Shown here: one piece after another, positions 22,201 through 23,033 of the stretch | Layout of the letters: every line of letters begins with the position of its first letter | How positions within the stretch are numbered: position 1 is the stretch's first letter | Origin: an uncultured Atopobium sp. | Lineage (GTDB): Bacteria > Actinomycetota > Coriobacteriia > Coriobacteriales > Atopobiaceae | Assembly (NCBI GenBank): GCA_916715765.1 | Contig: CAKAPG010000013.1 | Coordinates: 1 to 23,033 of the forward strand | Direction: 5' to 3' | Length of the DNA stretch: 23,033 nucleotides | The notes under the pieces: generated by a model | Databases searched by the model: none | Told to the model about the DNA's origin: nothing | What the model saw: the letters and a program-made list of their open reading frames with translations, nothing else | Made by a program: the position numbers and the translations under genes

Positions 22201-23033
22201 ATGGCTGACAGTTTTTCCCGTCGTTCGTTCTTTGCTCTGACTGGAATCACCGCCGCAGGCCTTGGCCTTGCTGGTTGTGCTCCATCAAATAATCAGGGCG
22301 GCTCTACCACCACAGGTACTGAGCCACAGGACGGCTCTCCTGCAAACACTCCTCTGGATCAGCTTCCAATCCCAGAGAAGGGCAAGACGTACAACAATCC
22401 TAAGTCTCGTGATGAGGTTAAGGATGGCGGTACTCTGACTCAGCCAATCAACGAGATTGGTCCACAGTGGAATTATTACCAACTTGCTGGTAATACCTCT
22501 TACATGAACATCCTTCACGGTCTTATCAACCCTCGTGACCTGTTCCTTAACAATGCTGATGGTGATAAGTTTGAGCCAAACAAGGATTACATCAAGGACT
22601 TCAAGGTAGAGGAGAAGGACGGCAAGCAGGTTGCTACCCTGACCTTCACTGATCAGGCTACCTTTAACGATGGTACCGCTATTGATTGGACCGCAATTCA
22701 GACCGCATTCATCACTATGTGTGGTCAGAATAAAAAGTTTGCGGTTTCTTCAACTGATGGTTATGACAAGTATGAGTCTGTTGAACAGGGCGATACTGCT
22801 AAGACCGCTGTTATTACCATGAAGGAGCCAGTCTATCCAATCGAGAGCATCTTGAGTTATGCTCTGCACCCAAAGCTTCAGGATCCAGACTTCTTCAACA
22901 ATGGTTACAACAATGAGCCACACAACGAGCTTGGTTCTGGTCCTTATATTGTTGATTCTTTCGATGACTCTGTTGTAACCTTCAAGCCAAATCCAAAGTG
23001 GTGGGGTGACGCTCCTAAGCTTGATACCCTTGT
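22201..23033 (+). CDS. ABC transporter solute-binding lipoprotein, family 5 (3' end outside window)
   Basis: 277 codons are visible and the frame stays open to the window edge; the family usually has 520-600. The start MADSFSRRSFFALTG has a twin-arginine motif (R7-R8) and a lipobox LAGC with Cys26, so it is a Tat-exported lipoprotein. A low-complexity Ser/Thr/Gly linker follows (about 28-50). Family 5 features include the strand-forming LTFTDQATFNDGT segment and LGSGPYIVDSFDD. It lies directly after the second importer and is probably its peptide receptor, expressed from a separate promoter behind the terminator. The ribosome binding site is weak (GGGTGAT). Confidence 0.9.
   Translation, partial: MADSFSRRSFFALTGITAAGLGLAGCAPSNNQGGSTTTGTEPQDGSPANTPLDQLPIPEKGKTYNNPKSRDEVKDGGTLTQPINEIGPQWNYYQLAGNTSYMNILHGLINPRDLFLNNADGDKFEPNKDYIKDFKVEEKDGKQVATLTFTDQATFNDGTAIDWTAIQTAFITMCGQNKKFAVSSTDGYDKYESVEQGDTAKTAVITMKEPVYPIESILSYALHPKLQDPDFFNNGYNNEPHNELGSGPYIVDSFDDSVVTFKPNPKWWGDAPKLDTL

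Noticed and set aside
1..23033. tRNA or rRNA genes, CRISPR arrays, insertion sequences, prophage or defence genes
   Set aside because: I looked for cloverleaf-like clusters, regular spaced repeats, transposase motifs and integrase or nuclease genes and saw none.

Overview
The window reads as a chromosomal segment of an anaerobic Coriobacteriia actinomycete, most likely an Atopobiaceae member (Atopobium/Lancefieldella type). This is inferred from moderate GC with strongly biased codon use in the metabolic genes, the actinobacterial block rapZ-whiA-gap-pgk-tpiA-secG, and solute-binding proteins made as Tat-type lipoproteins. All genes I accept lie on the + strand.

Layout. (1) 1-1170: two small genes of unknown function, each followed by a strong terminator. 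(2) 1171-1527: a 422-base gap (from 1106) holding a candidate promoter with a perfect operator-like palindrome at its start site, plus a structured leader. (3) 1528-7107: an Opp/Dpp-family importer: Tat lipoprotein binding protein, permease, a permease-ATPase fusion, and a short ATPase. (4) 7173-9142: two adjacent CE7 (acetyl xylan esterase) family proteins; the first has an intact Ser-Asp-His triad and the second has lost the nucleophile. (5) 9260-11973: an N-acetylneuraminate-lyase-like aldolase, a ROK kinase and NanE. Regions 3-5 together look like a sialic acid (possibly O-acetylated sialic acid) uptake and catabolism operon with a SatABCD-like transporter. No sialidase, nagA, nagB or dedicated regulator is in the window.

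(6) 12020-13919: rapZ and whiA, without the yvcK-type gene that usually sits between them. (7) 14012-17501: gap, pgk, tpiA and secG, divided by terminator-like hairpins. (8) 17502-17925: a 424-base gap with competing hairpins. (9) 17926-22029: a second Opp/Dpp importer: two permeases and a double-ATPase fusion. (10) 22201-end: the start of another Tat lipoprotein binding protein, probably the receptor for region 9, cut by the window edge.

How it fits together: the transporter would bring in sialic acid, the esterase would remove O-acetyl groups, the lyase would give ManNAc plus pyruvate, the kinase ManNAc-6-P, and NanE GlcNAc-6-P. After deacetylation and deamination elsewhere, carbon would enter the glycolytic steps encoded just downstream. 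The most novel-looking elements are the CE7 esterase/pseudo-esterase pair inside the sialic acid operon, the differing ATPase fusions of the two importers with opposite Fe-S motif status, and the operator/leader ahead of the operon.
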